Shown here: positions 55,884-64,000 of the stretch, piece after piece
Layout: each line of letters opens with the position of its first letter
How positions within the stretch are numbered: position 1 is the first letter of the stretch
Source of the DNA: UBA4736 sp002404015
GTDB taxonomy: Bacteria > Chloroflexota > Dormibacteria > Dormibacterales > Dormibacteraceae
Direction: 5' to 3'
DNA length: 64,000 bases
NCBI GenBank assembly: GCA_036747295.1
Contig: DAIOCN010000012.1
Location: 17,539 to 81,538, forward strand
Translations under genes and position numbers: made by a program
The notes under the pieces: generated by a model
What the model was told of the DNA's origin: nothing
The model's input: the letters and a program-made list of their open reading frames with translations, nothing else
The model's database searches: none

Positions 55884-56969
55884 ATGCGCCAAACGAAAGC
55901 ATTACTCGCGTTATTGGCTGGGCTGCTCATCACCGCCTGCGGGGGAGCGGGCTCAGGCTCCTCGCCCAGCGGGGCTCCAGCATCCGTCGATGTCGGCTCT
56001 GGCAACCTGGCTGGAGCGGGCTCGACATTCACCGAACCCTTCTACACGAAGGCGTTCTACCAGTACTCGCAGCTGCACAGCTCGGTCGCGGTGAACTACC
56101 AGCCGATCGGATCCGGGGGCGGCATTCAGCAGTTCACGAAGGGCACCGTCGACTTCGGCGCGAGCGACGTGCCGATGACCGCTGCCGAGGTCGCCGCGGC
56201 CGGTGGCGCGGACGCGATCGCCGAGTTCCCGACTACGCTGGGCGTAGCGGCGATCGCATACAACCTGGCCGGGATCGACAAGCTTCAGCTCGACGGCCCG
56301 ACGTTGGCCAAGATCTATCTCGGCCAGATCAAGACCTGGAACGATCCGGCCCTGGCCGCGCTGAACGGTACGACGAAGCTGCCGGGCACGCCGATCAGCG
56401 TCACGCACCGGTCGGAGGGGTCGGGCACGAGCTACGCGTTCACCGACTACCTGTCGAAGCAGAGCGCCGAGTGGCAGACGAAGGTCGGCGTCGGCAAGTC
56501 GGTGCAGTGGCCGACCGGGATCGGCGCCAACGGCAACGCCGGGGTCGCGAACGCGGTCAAGACCACCGACGGCGCCATCGGCTACGTCGAGCTGGCCTTC
56601 GTGGTCCAGGCCCGGATGCAGCAGGCCTACCTCAAGAACAAGAACGGCAAGTTCGTGCAGGCATCACTGGCAGGCGGGTCTGCCGCCGCAGCCGGCACCA
56701 CCGGACTCAGCACGACCAACTTCTCCATCACTGACGCCCCGGGCGATACGAGCTACCCGATCGCCACATTCACCTGGGCGATCATGAAGAAGACCCAGGC
56801 CGACGCGGCCAAGGGCAAGGCCCTCACCTACCTGATGCAGTGGCTCGTCACAGGCGGCCAGCAGTACGGCAAGGACCTCCAGTACGCGCCGCTGCCAAAG
56901 GCTGTCTCGGACCTCGCCCAAACGAGCCTGAAGACCGTCACCGCCAACGGCGCGCCGATCCTCAAATAG
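55884..56969 (+). CDS. pstS: Phosphate ABC transporter substrate-binding lipoprotein
   Basis: 361 residues. The signal peptide ends in a lipobox (LLITACGG), so it is a surface lipoprotein. Phosphate-binding motifs are recognisable: GAGSTFTEPFYTKAFYQY, NYQPIGSGGGIQQFTKGTVD, FGASDVPM and the HRSEGSGTSYAFTDYL segment (S-G-T hydrogen bonds to phosphate). No pstCAB or phoU follows; a terminator comes right after it, so it is a solitary PstS here. The 216-bp upstream region includes the possible pseudoknot. Confidence 0.94.
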   Translation: MRQTKALLALLAGLLITACGGAGSGSSPSGAPASVDVGSGNLAGAGSTFTEPFYTKAFYQYSQLHSSVAVNYQPIGSGGGIQQFTKGTVDFGASDVPMTAAEVAAAGGADAIAEFPTTLGVAAIAYNLAGIDKLQLDGPTLAKIYLGQIKTWNDPALAALNGTTKLPGTPISVTHRSEGSGTSYAFTDYLSKQSAEWQTKVGVGKSVQWPTGIGANGNAGVANAVKTTDGAIGYVELAFVVQARMQQAYLKNKNGKFVQASLAGGSAAAAGTTGLSTTNFSITDAPGDTSYPIATFTWAIMKKTQADAAKGKALTYLMQWLVTGGQQYGKDLQYAPLPKAVSDLAQTSLKTVTANGAPILK

Positions 56970-56990
56970 CAGTTCACTCCTCTGTCTCGC

Positions 56991-57018
56991 CGGGACCTGC
57001 ACTGCCCTGCAGGTCCCG
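56991..57018 (+). terminator. Intrinsic terminator after pstS
   Basis: CGGGACCTGCA (56991-57001) and TGCAGGTCCCG (57008-57018) form a perfect 11-bp stem with a six-base loop (CTGCCC), followed by GTTCGTGCGTTTT. It also lies just after the end of the convergent BNR-repeat gene. Confidence 0.8.
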
Positions 57019-57050
57019 GTTCGTGCGTTTTGGCGGAGGGTTTTTGGAGG

Positions 57051-58604
57051 CTAGGTTCCCTTCTCAATCCCGGATGGGGCCGAGTTCCTGGTGCTGAAGG
57101 CATCGGTTGAGTCAGGGCCGACCGAACTTCCGTCCAGGGTCCCATGGGCGGTGCAGCCGGTGTTGGCGCAGTTGGTCATCACGAACATGGAGACGAAGTC
57201 CGAGCTCGGTTCGCCGCCACCGCCTCCGTCGCTGCCGCTCTGCCCGTTCTGCTGTTGGTCGCCGCTCTCTCTGTCAAGGGCTGGGACGAGCGCCGCCAGG
57301 TTCTGGTAGTCGCCCACGAAGAAACCACGGGCGTTGGGCGCGGCCTCCATGTTGAACGGACCGCCGATCAGCTTGCGCGGACCGAAGTCGAGGCCGACCC
57401 CGGAGGTGGCTGTGAACCACGTGTCGGTGAGGAGCACGTCGGGCCTGGTCAGCGGGGGCGTGAAATCGTAGTACGTGACCCCGACCTGTCCCTTGGCGTT
57501 GACCGCGATCGCGAGAGTGAAGGCGGCCCTGTCATTCGGCGGGTTCACGAAGGTCGGGGCTGACCAGCTGCCGGGCTGCCCGCCTCTGGTCGAAGTGGAG
57601 GCAAGCAGCATGTCGTTCTGGAAGCCGTTTCGGCGGCCATCCTGCCAGATGACGTAGAGCTGGCCGGTGTTGGGATCGATTGCCGGCTCGGGGATGATGT
57701 CGCCCGTCCGCAGCGGCCTGGTCTCGTCGCCGGGGTACACGACCCCGCAGAAGCAGGCCCTCAGCTCGGCGGTCGTCGCGAGCCGCTGGACGTACTTCGG
57801 GGCGCTCCGGTGCGTCCCCATGTCGGTCGAGCTGACCATCTCGATGTTGTCCCTGCCGGTCGCGTCGATGAAGTTGAAGAAGTCGTACAGGACGCCGGAG
57901 TGGCGGTCGATCACGATCTGATTGCCGATCGTCTGCTCGTTGGGCCCGGTCGATACGATCTGGCGCGGCGTCTCCCAGGTCCGGCCGCCGTCGCTGGTAC
58001 GGCTGAAATAGGCCGGCCCGGTGAAAACGTTGGGGCAGGGCGTGGCCGCCGGCGCGCCTACGGCCGGCGCCGACCGCTTGGCCTGCGTGGGGGCGTTGTG
58101 GGCGGTCCGAGCCGCCTGGCGGGTCGCCGCCGCGGGGCAGGGCGGGAAGAAGTCGAGCAACCGGTCCCAAACGACGTAGGCCCAACCGGCGTTGGCGGGA
58201 TCGGCCGTCACCGACTGCTTGTCGTCTGCCGGGTTGAGCGTATCCGTACGGGCCAGCAGGGGGTCGACGTCCTGCTGGTTTACCCAGGTGCGCCCGCCGT
58301 CATGGGAGATCGCGGTTCCGAGGCCGTTGCGGACGAAGTCGCCGTCGAGGGGCAGGCTCACCGCGTAGGCCGTGCCATCCGGCCCGATCGACTGCCAGGG
58401 GTCTGAGGTGCGCTCGTACTGGAGCACCCTGGTGCGGTAGAAAGGCTGGGCGCACTCCGTGAAGGGCTGGGGGGTCTGGCCCCAGCTCGCGCCCCCATTG
58501 AAGGACCACGTGGCGACCTGGCCCTTGGCGCCGCCATCCGACCAGCGGTCCTGCTGCCAGCTGCCGATGAGGTTGAGCCAGGCGGTTAACAGGCCAGCCG
58601 TCAA
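57051..58604 (-). pseudogene. BNR-repeat (sialidase-like) protein lacking its export signal
   Basis: 517 residues. BNR/Asp-box units are visible: SHDGGRTWVNQQ and SRTSDGGRTWETP, plus propeller-like strands (IGPDGTAYAVSLPLDGD, TGQLYVIWQDGRRNGFQNDM, VNAKGQVGVTYYDF). Relatives are secreted and open with an N-terminal signal before a (N)P-x-N-L-x-G-x-WQQDRW segment; here the chain starts at a TTG only about 13 residues before GSWQQDRWSDGGAKG, with no signal peptide. The N-terminal 60-100 residues seem lost, with a breakpoint near 58,600. Whether the rest is expressed is unknown. Confidence 0.65.
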
Positions 58605-58696
58605 ACACCATTGATCCGCTCGGATCGGAAGTCGAGCCGCACTCTCAACTCCACGCGCGCCACTGTTCAGCCAAGTGGGGAATCTGGGCTAAGACG

Positions 58697-58725
58697 TTGC
58701 AGCCGGATCGTGAAGTGTGTAATAG
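58697..58725 (+). promoter_or_regulatory. Sigma-70-type promoter of the second marR/DHA2 operon
   Basis: TTGCAG (58697-58702) and TAATAG (58720-58725) are separated by 17 bp, 14 bp before the marR ATG. An imperfect palindrome ATAGT...ACTAT (58722-58741) overlaps the -10 and could be the regulator's own operator. Confidence 0.5.
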
Positions 58726-58739
58726 TTACCACCTTCACT

Positions 58740-59309
58740 ATGAACCGCTCTCAATTGCAGCACCCCGCCATTCCCGGCCACAAGTTCGAGCGCGACGACA
58801 GCCGCTGCCTATTCGACCCGGCCATGCGGTCGATGATGAGCAGCGTCGGGTCCGGCGACCGCCTGGCGGCCGTCGAGGCACTGGGCGCCCTGCGCTGGGC
58901 CGCCAAGGACCTCCACCTGCTGATGGAGCGCTGGGCGGAGCTGCACGGTCTCAGCGAGGGCAGGCTGCAGATCCTGTTTCGGCTCCGCCACCAGCCCGAG
59001 GCGGGGGTCGCGCTGGGCGACCTGGCGACGATGCTGAACGTCAGTCCTCGCAACGTGACCGGCCTGATCGATACCCTGGAGCGCGACGGCCTCGTGGAGA
59101 GGGTGCCTGACCTTGATGACCGGCGGTCGATCCAGGCCCGGCTGACGGCGGACGGACGCGAGCGCATCGACGGGATCTGGCACGAGGCGTTCAATCACCA
59201 GCTGCCGATCACCCAGGGATTGACGGGGAAGGAGCTCGTCCAGCTGCGGCACCTGTGCTTCCGCCTGGTCGAGAACATGAACGCGCTGGGTACGGGGGAG
59301 AACAAATGA
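58740..59309 (+). CDS. MarR-family transcriptional regulator
   Basis: 189 residues from ATG 58740. Winged helix: LSEGRLQILFRLRHQPEAGV, LGDLATMLNVSPRNVTGLID (recognition helix) and TLERDGLVERVPDLDDRRSI (wing). The N-terminal 35 residues (RSQLQHPAIPGHKFERDDSR) precede the domain and are variable. Its stop overlaps the start of the DHA2 exporter by four bases. Probably a repressor of its own operon. Confidence 0.9.
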   Translation: MNRSQLQHPAIPGHKFERDDSRCLFDPAMRSMMSSVGSGDRLAAVEALGALRWAAKDLHLLMERWAELHGLSEGRLQILFRLRHQPEAGVALGDLATMLNVSPRNVTGLIDTLERDGLVERVPDLDDRRSIQARLTADGRERIDGIWHEAFNHQLPITQGLTGKELVQLRHLCFRLVENMNALGTGENK

Positions 59310-60916
59310 CCGCTGCGATGCTGTCCGGCCGGGCCAAGCTCCTGGCCACGATCGGCGTGATGCTGTCCCTGCTGCTGGCGTCTCTGGACCAGACGATCGT
59401 CGGTACCGCGATGCCCCACATCGTCGCCGAGCTCAAGGGCCTGGACTACTACGCGTGGGTGACGACCGCCTACCTGGTGACCTCCACCATCGTCGTCCCG
59501 ATCGCCGGCAAATTGGGCGACATGTTCGGTCGCAAGCCGTTCCTGCTGCTAGGCATGATCGGCTTCGTCGGCGCCTCGGCCCTCTGCGGGCTGTCGCAGA
59601 ACATGTTCGAGCTGGTGGTCTTCAGAGGCATCCAGGGCCTGTTCGGCGGAGTGCTCTTCGCGAGCGTGTTCACGGTCATCGCCGACATCTTCCCGCCCGA
59701 GCAGCGGGCGCGCACCCAGGGCATCTTCGGAGGCGTCTTCGGGCTCTCCTCGATCATCGGACCGACCGTCGGCGGCTACCTGACGGACGGGCCGGGCTGG
59801 CGCTGGGTCTTCTACGTCAACGTCCCGATCGGGATCGCCGCTGTCATCATCGTGCTGCTCAGCCTGCCCTACGTCCGCTCCAAGCTGAGCTGGCGCGACA
59901 TCGACTTCGCGGGCTCTGCCGCCCTGAGCGCCGGTATCGTCCCCCTGCTGGTGGCGCTCTCGATCACTCGCGACCACGCCTGGACCGATCCAGCCGTCGT
60001 CGGCCTGCTCGCAGTCGCGGTGGTCTTCCTGGTCGGCTTCTTCTTCATCGAGCGACGCTCTGAGCACCCGATCGTCCCGTTCTCGCTGTTCCGGAACAAC
60101 GTCTTCGCGGTCTCCGTGATCATCGCCTTCTTCAGCGCCTTCGGCATGTTCGGCTCGATCATCTTCGTGCCGCTCGTGTTCCAGGGCGTGCTCGGAGCCA
60201 GCGCGACGAACTCGGGCCAGCTGCTGACCCCCATGATGCTCGGGCTGATCGTCTTCAGCACCCTGGCGGGCCAGGCCATGACGCGCATCCGGTATTACCG
60301 CTTCATCGGGACGCTGGGCGCCCTGCTGATGATCGGCGGGATGCTGCTGCTCTCCACGGTCACCGTGCACACCAACCAGCTCGAGGTCACGCGCGACATC
60401 GTCATCGTCGGCGCCGGGCTGGGCCTCACGTTCCCCTTGACCCTGGTCGCTGTCCAGAGCGCGATCCCGTTCGAGATGCTCGGCGTGGCGACGAGCCAGA
60501 TCCAGTTCTGGCGGAACCTGGGCGGCACCGTCGGGACGGCCGTCCTCGGTTCGATCCTCGCCAAGCGATTGCCCGATGCGATCGCCACCCAGGTGGCGGC
60601 TCTGCACCTGCCGTCGACCTTCCAGTTCAAGACCGGGGGGAGCCCGCAGGCGCTTTTCGACGCCAACCAGCTGGCGGCGGCCAGGGTCGGACTGCCGGCC
60701 CAGGCGCAGGTCCTGTTCGACCACGTCATCGCGGCGACCCGGGTGGCGCTCGCGGACACCCTGCACGACCTCTTCCTGTACGCGTCGGCGATCATGGTCG
60801 TCGCCCTGGTCGCGACCTTCTTCATGCGCGAGGTGCCGATCAGGAGACAGTCACAGCCGGCCTTTGCAGAGATTCCGGCGGACGACGATGAAGACCGCAG
60901 GGCCGCGACCGGGTAG
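59306..60916 (+). CDS. MFS drug exporter, DHA2 family (14 TM)
   Basis: 536 residues from ATG 59306. Seen: LLASLDQTIVGTAMPHIVAE (the LDxTIVNVALP motif D1 region of DHA2 pumps), GKLGDMFGRKPFLL (motif A), GLSSIIGPTVGGYLTDGPGW (motif C) and RWVFYVNVPIGIAAVII. Fourteen helices. It exports drugs or metabolites by proton antiport. Coupled to the upstream MarR gene. It differs clearly from the 6241 pump, so the two pairs are not recent duplicates. Confidence 0.93.
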   Translation: MTAAMLSGRAKLLATIGVMLSLLLASLDQTIVGTAMPHIVAELKGLDYYAWVTTAYLVTSTIVVPIAGKLGDMFGRKPFLLLGMIGFVGASALCGLSQNMFELVVFRGIQGLFGGVLFASVFTVIADIFPPEQRARTQGIFGGVFGLSSIIGPTVGGYLTDGPGWRWVFYVNVPIGIAAVIIVLLSLPYVRSKLSWRDIDFAGSAALSAGIVPLLVALSITRDHAWTDPAVVGLLAVAVVFLVGFFFIERRSEHPIVPFSLFRNNVFAVSVIIAFFSAFGMFGSIIFVPLVFQGVLGASATNSGQLLTPMMLGLIVFSTLAGQAMTRIRYYRFIGTLGALLMIGGMLLLSTVTVHTNQLEVTRDIVIVGAGLGLTFPLTLVAVQSAIPFEMLGVATSQIQFWRNLGGTVGTAVLGSILAKRLPDAIATQVAALHLPSTFQFKTGGSPQALFDANQLAAARVGLPAQAQVLFDHVIAATRVALADTLHDLFLYASAIMVVALVATFFMREVPIRRQSQPAFAEIPADDDEDRRAATG

Positions 60917-60925
60917 ACGGCCTGG

Positions 60926-61966
60926 TCAGTCGCGCGGCAACTTCACGGTCTCCCGTCGGGTAGCCGACTCCACCGCCGCTGCCACCAGGGCCAGGCTGCC
61001 CAGGTTGTCGCGTCCTGAGCTTTCCGGCTCGCGGTTCTCGCGCAGCGCGCCGACGAACTCAGCGAGACTGCCACAGCGATCTGTGCGCCGCATGACTTTG
61101 AGGGCTACCGGCTTCGGCTCGCCCCCCCGCCGCCGAACCATCACCTGGTCGGCCAGGCTGTTGTCGTCTCCGCGGCTGGTCCACAGCACCTCGCCGCGCT
61201 GGAAGTCCATCCGCCACTTGCCGGCCCACGGTGTAGGTGGCCCGGCGCCGATCCAGCTCGCACGGTAGCTGACAACCGGGCCGCCTTCGAACACGATTGA
61301 AGCGGCCGCGGCGGACGGCCCGCTGAAGCCGCTCCAGGGGGGATTCCACGCCTCACAGGAGACCCGGACCGGCTCCCTCCCGAGGATCATTCGCAGGAGG
61401 TCGAAGTGGTGGATCGACATGTCGACGAGCAGCGGCTGGTCGTAGCCGTGGTGCGGGTTGGGGCCACTCGCGCCGACCGGCGAGGGGCGGGAGAAGTCGA
61501 TCCAGACCTGGTGCAGCTCGCCCAGGAGCGCCTGCTTGACGAGCCGGGCGACCTCTCGGACGGCGGGAAAGAAGCGGTAGTTCTGGCTGACCATGAGCAC
61601 GAGTCCGCGCTCGGACGCGAGCCCGACCAGTTGGCGCGCCTCGGCGAGGCTGGGAGCAAACGGCTTCTCCACCAGGACGTGCCTTCCGGCCGCGAGGGCG
61701 GCTCGCGCGACCGGAACGTGGCCGGGGAGGAGAGTCGTCACGAGCACCGCGTCCGGCTGGGCAGCCTCGAGACCCGCCTCCACGGAGGCGAAACAGCGGT
61801 CGGCCGGGATCGGAACCTGGTCTCTCAGCAGCCTTAGCGCAACCGGGTTGGGGTCCACGCAGCCCACGAGCTCTACCTCCGGTAGCTCGGGGATCACGTG
61901 GGAGGCCCAGTCTCGGCCCCAGCCGCCCATCCCAACCTGCAGGATCCGCAGAGCACCTCGTTTCAA
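60926..61966 (-). CDS. Gfo/Idh/MocA-family oxidoreductase
   Basis: 346 residues, TTG 61966. NAD-binding start ILQVGMGGWGRDWASHVIPE, VELVGCVDPNPVALR, then HVLVEKPFAPSLAEARQLV with the catalytic EKP Lys, and later HHFDLLRMILGREPV (the HxxD/H motif). This family oxidises sugars, inositols and related compounds. Convergent with the DHA2 pump. Other sugar genes (48274, 49625) are 11 kb away. Confidence 0.9.
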   Translation of the reverse strand: MKRGALRILQVGMGGWGRDWASHVIPELPEVELVGCVDPNPVALRLLRDQVPIPADRCFASVEAGLEAAQPDAVLVTTLLPGHVPVARAALAAGRHVLVEKPFAPSLAEARQLVGLASERGLVLMVSQNYRFFPAVREVARLVKQALLGELHQVWIDFSRPSPVGASGPNPHHGYDQPLLVDMSIHHFDLLRMILGREPVRVSCEAWNPPWSGFSGPSAAAASIVFEGGPVVSYRASWIGAGPPTPWAGKWRMDFQRGEVLWTSRGDDNSLADQVMVRRRGGEPKPVALKVMRRTDRCGSLAEFVGALRENREPESSGRDNLGSLALVAAAVESATRRETVKLPRD

Positions 61967-62030
61967 CGCTCGACCGGCGACAGCGTACTCCCGGCCGGGA
62001 GGGCGCCAGCACGCGCCGCTACCACGATCG

Positions 62031-62279
62031 CTACTCCTCTCGGAGGAGCTCGACCGGATTGAGTCGCCGAAGGCTGCGGGCTGCCAGCACCACCGAGAGC
62101 CCCATGCCCCCGAGGACCAGGGTCGCGAGCAGCCCGAGCTCGCCGGCCGGCACTGTCAGCGAGGCGGGCGCAATCGTGAAGAGAGGAGCCAGGATCTGCA
62201 CGAACATGACCGCCATGGCCGCGCCGACCGCGGCGCCCACCACAAGGCTGAGGACGGCGACTGCTACGCCCCTCGAATT
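62031..62279 (-). pseudogene. FtsX-type ABC permease, C-terminal fragment
   Basis: About 82 residues remain: SRGVAVAVLSLVVGAAVGAA, MAVMFVQILAPLF, then LLATLVLGGMGLSVVLAARS and LRRLNPVELLREE. The last 12 residues are the typical FtsX/MacB-type permease ending. Everything upstream (the extracytoplasmic domain and three helices) is missing; the frame continues into unrelated DNA beyond 62,279. The broken end faces a kinase fragment (62349), about 70 bp away. Confidence 0.65.
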
Positions 62280-62348
62280 CAGTGCTGAGGCGGCCGGGGG
62301 GTGTCCGTGGCGCGAGTATGCGACTCCGTCAAGACGCGGCGGAACTGA

Positions 62349-62516
62349 CGCACCGACGAGTCCCGGGCCCGCGACTCCGGCGGCTTCGGCCTTGGACTGG
62401 CGAACGTGCGCGACCTCGTCACCGCGATGGGCGGGACCATCGAAGTCGACAGCAACGTGGGCGGCGGCAGCCGCTTCAAGATCGTCTTGCAGGCGGCCGC
62501 CGGAGCGCCGGCGTGA
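62349..62516 (+). pseudogene. Histidine kinase, ATPase C-terminal fragment
   Basis: The frame begins right after a TGA at 62346 and reads RTDESRARDSGGFGLGLANV, RDLVTAMGGTIEVDSNVGGG and SRFKIVLQ, ending at TGA 62516. These are the last 55 residues of a HATPase domain (F-box/G2-box, GGFGLGLA). The rest of the kinase is lost. It directly precedes a full response-regulator domain, so the original order was kinase then regulator. Confidence 0.7.
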
Positions 62517-63207
62517 GTCGATCCTGGTGGTCGAGGATGAGGTCGCGCTCAACCACGTTATCCTCGAGGAGCTGATCGCCGCCGGCTACGAGGTGCGCCA
62601 GGCGTTCGACGGCGCGACTGCGCTGCAGATGGTCGAGGAGCGCCTCCCCAACCTGGTGATCCTGGACTGGATGCTGCCCGGCGTCGACGGCCTCGCGGTG
62701 TGCCGGCAGCTCCGGCGCGAGCACCTGATGCCGATCATCATGCTGACCGCCCGCTCGGAGGAGGTCGATCGCGTGATGGGCCTGGAGGTGGGCGCCGACG
62801 ACTACCTCGTCAAACCGTTCGCGATGCGAGAGCTGCCCGCGCGCACGCGCGCGATCCTCCGGCGTTTTGACTTCGACACGCAGCTCCCCGCCGAGCGATC
62901 AGCGGAGACCGACCAGCGCCCGATCGTGAACGGGCCGCTGCGCATCGAGACCTGGAGGCGGCGCGTCCTGCTGGACGGCGCCGAGGTCGACCTGACGCCG
63001 AAGGAGTGGGACCTATTGGTGCTGTTCGCCTGCAACCCTGGTCGGGCCTTCAACCGCGAGTTCCTGATCGAGCGGATCTGGGGCGGCGACTACGAGGTCT
63101 TCGATCGGGCCGTCGACAACCACATGCGACGCCTCCGCCAGAAGCTGGGAGCATTCGGCGATCGGATCGAGACGGTCAGAGGCGTCGGCTACCGGTTCGT
63201 GGACTGA
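62515..63207 (+). CDS. OmpR-family response regulator, start codon unresolved
   Basis: About 230 residues, from ESILVVEDEVALNHVILEEL (receiver start) through the phospho-acceptor Asp in LVILDWMLPGVDG, LTARSEEVDR and YLVKPFAMREL, to the winged helix ending RIETVRGVGYRFVD. The domain set is complete, but no ATG, GTG or TTG lies in frame shortly before the receiver; the GTG at 62513 is in another frame. CTG 62524 or GTG 62527 would trim the first strand. A small deletion or a miscounted base at the HK/RR boundary is possible. Its kinase is a truncated remnant upstream. Confidence 0.8.
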   Translation, partial: ESILVVEDEVALNHVILEELIAAGYEVRQAFDGATALQMVEERLPNLVILDWMLPGVDGLAVCRQLRREHLMPIIMLTARSEEVDRVMGLEVGADDYLVKPFAMRELPARTRAILRRFDFDTQLPAERSAETDQRPIVNGPLRIETWRRRVLLDGAEVDLTPKEWDLLVLFACNPGRAFNREFLIERIWGGDYEVFDRAVDNHMRRLRQKLGAFGDRIETVRGVGYRFVD

Positions 63208-63335
63208 TCATGTCGACGTCGCAGCGGGTACGGTCCTGTCGACGAACTCGCATGCTCCGAGGGCGCCGAAGTGCGTCGCAGTCGAGGCCGTTCGGACACA
63301 GTCCCGCGGCAGCCAGGGCCTAGGGTCAGACCCAC

Positions 63336-63965
63336 ATGAACAAAAGTCCACTGGCCGCCACCTACCGCGGCCTCGCGCTGCCGTTCGTCGTGATCGCGGC
63401 GGGCCTGGTGCTCCTACTGGCCAACCTCGGAGTGATCACCTGGAACCAGGCCGGCCGGCTGTGGGTACTCCTGCCGCTGGTCCTGATCCTGCTGGGCGGC
63501 GAGCTCCTTCTCCGCTCGGTCGCGGCGCCGGCAACCGCGCGGCCGTTCGCCGCCGGGCTCGCGATCCTGCTGCTGGTGGCCGGCCTCACGTACGTGGCGG
63601 CCGGGCCGGGCCCCAAGCCAGGGCCCACGTCGAACACTGCCGGAGCCCCGCTCGGCAGTGCGATGACCGGGACGCGCGAGATCGATGGCGGCACGCTGTC
63701 CGTGACCGCGACGACGAGACCGCTCGGTGACCAGCTGTACACCGCGACGCTTCAATACCCGTCCGGCGGCCGGCCCAACGTGGTCGCCGGCGATGGCTCC
63801 GTGCGCATCTCGTTCGATGCTCACGGCTTCGATGGGTTCCTCTTCGGTCGCCAATCGCTGCCGAAACGTGCGGTAGTCATCCAGCTCAACGACCAGGTCC
63901 CCTGGCAGATCAGCGTCGCCGGCGGTGCAACCACATCTCCCTCGACACGACCTAGTGGACCGTAA
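63336..63965 (+). CDS. LiaF/LiaI-like transmembrane domain protein (DUF5668-type)
   Basis: 209 residues. The N-terminus has paired helices with the characteristic G-x-x-x-L-x-x-N-L-G pattern (FVVIAAGLVLLLANLGVITW, VLLPLVLILLGGELLLRSVA), plus a third helix (LAILLLVAGLTYVAAGPGP). A C-terminal extracytoplasmic part of about 100 residues (GTLSVTATTRPLGDQLYTAT) resembles the toast-rack-like beta repeats of LiaF-type sensors. Such proteins sense envelope stress. It follows a response regulator gene by 130 bp. Exact role unknown. Confidence 0.75.
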   Translation: MNKSPLAATYRGLALPFVVIAAGLVLLLANLGVITWNQAGRLWVLLPLVLILLGGELLLRSVAAPATARPFAAGLAILLLVAGLTYVAAGPGPKPGPTSNTAGAPLGSAMTGTREIDGGTLSVTATTRPLGDQLYTATLQYPSGGRPNVVAGDGSVRISFDAHGFDGFLFGRQSLPKRAVVIQLNDQVPWQISVAGGATTSPSTRPSGP

Positions 63966-64000
63966 CAGCGGAAAGATGTGCACCGATGCGGCGGGAGGGA

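Noticed and set aside
62059..62514. Long N-terminal extension of the 62515 response regulator
   Set aside because: The frame is open, but the translation is Arg/Ser/Pro-rich shadow sequence over the FtsX and kinase fragments, which are in other frames.
1..64000. tRNA or rRNA genes
   Set aside because: No cloverleaf with a TTCGA arm and no rRNA-like conserved stretch was found by eye; a tRNAscan-SE run would be decisive.

Overview
The window is uniformly GC-rich, densely packed chromosomal DNA: almost every gene abuts or overlaps its neighbour by 4 bases, Shine-Dalgarno sites are of the GGAGG type, and GTG/TTG starts are common. Gene content (Lhr helicase beside a Nei-type glycosylase, a PspAA protein, a sortase with an LPxTG-like substrate, a type III polyketide synthase with a flavin oxidase, DHA2 exporters under MarR control, a beta-ketoadipate fragment) points to a terrestrial Actinomycetota-like or Chloroflexota/Dormibacterota-like heterotroph. 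The phylum is my inference; no marker gene in the window settles it. I saw no rRNA, tRNA, CRISPR array, phage gene or intact insertion sequence.

Layout. 1-4466: DNA repair (nei start, lhr). 4491-10044: enoyl-CoA hydratase, a MarR/DHA2 exporter pair, a FAD oxidoreductase and small unknowns. 10055-18730: peptide use: P1 peptidase, M20 peptidase, a five-gene Opp/Dpp-type ABC importer, then an SDR. 18792-26443: mixed small genes, including a 53-residue Flp-type pilin whose stop codon lies in an 82-bp palindromic element. 26440-36098: the most interesting block: HtrA-like protease, OmpR-type regulator and kinase, two pairs of paralogous small exported proteins (families A and B), a C39-like peptidase and a redox operon (ApbE, ferric-reductase-like membrane protein, NuoF-like protein, ferredoxin). 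36059-43613: type III PKS, FAD enzyme and ICMT-type methyltransferase, then pcaHG, a MetE-like protein and pcaCB. 43732-51899: HELCE metalloprotease-like protein, sortase with its likely substrate, a PAS/DUF2461 chimera, sugar metabolism and a secreted protein. 52007-54377: a rearranged patch in which a nitroreductase is split by an apparent inversion. 54465-63965: aminotransferase, solitary pstS preceded by a possible pseudoknot, a truncated BNR-repeat protein, a second MarR/DHA2 pair, a Gfo/Idh oxidoreductase, and a junction of truncated FtsX and kinase genes beside a response regulator.

How the genes may work together. The best candidate for an undescribed system is the 28-36 kb block. Five upstream regions (regulator 28026, A1, B2/C39, A2-redox operon, and a distant small membrane gene at 49333) carry TCACAG-like hexamers repeated at exactly 11-bp spacing, the layout expected for an OmpR/PhoP-type regulator. 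In three of them the repeats lie 34-36 bp before the start codon. I infer that the regulator/kinase pair controls a set of small envelope proteins and a short electron-transfer chain: NuoF-like protein and ferredoxin in the cytosol, a ferric-reductase-like b-type membrane protein, and ApbE to add FMN to an exported partner. The A proteins end in AVSGGS, which resembles the SGA(T/S) flavinylation motif.

A second theme is genome breakage. At 52.58/54.29 kb and 62.3 kb, truncated genes meet head to head. Reversing the 1.7-kb segment between 52,580 and 54,291 would bring the two halves of the nitroreductase back together in one direction.
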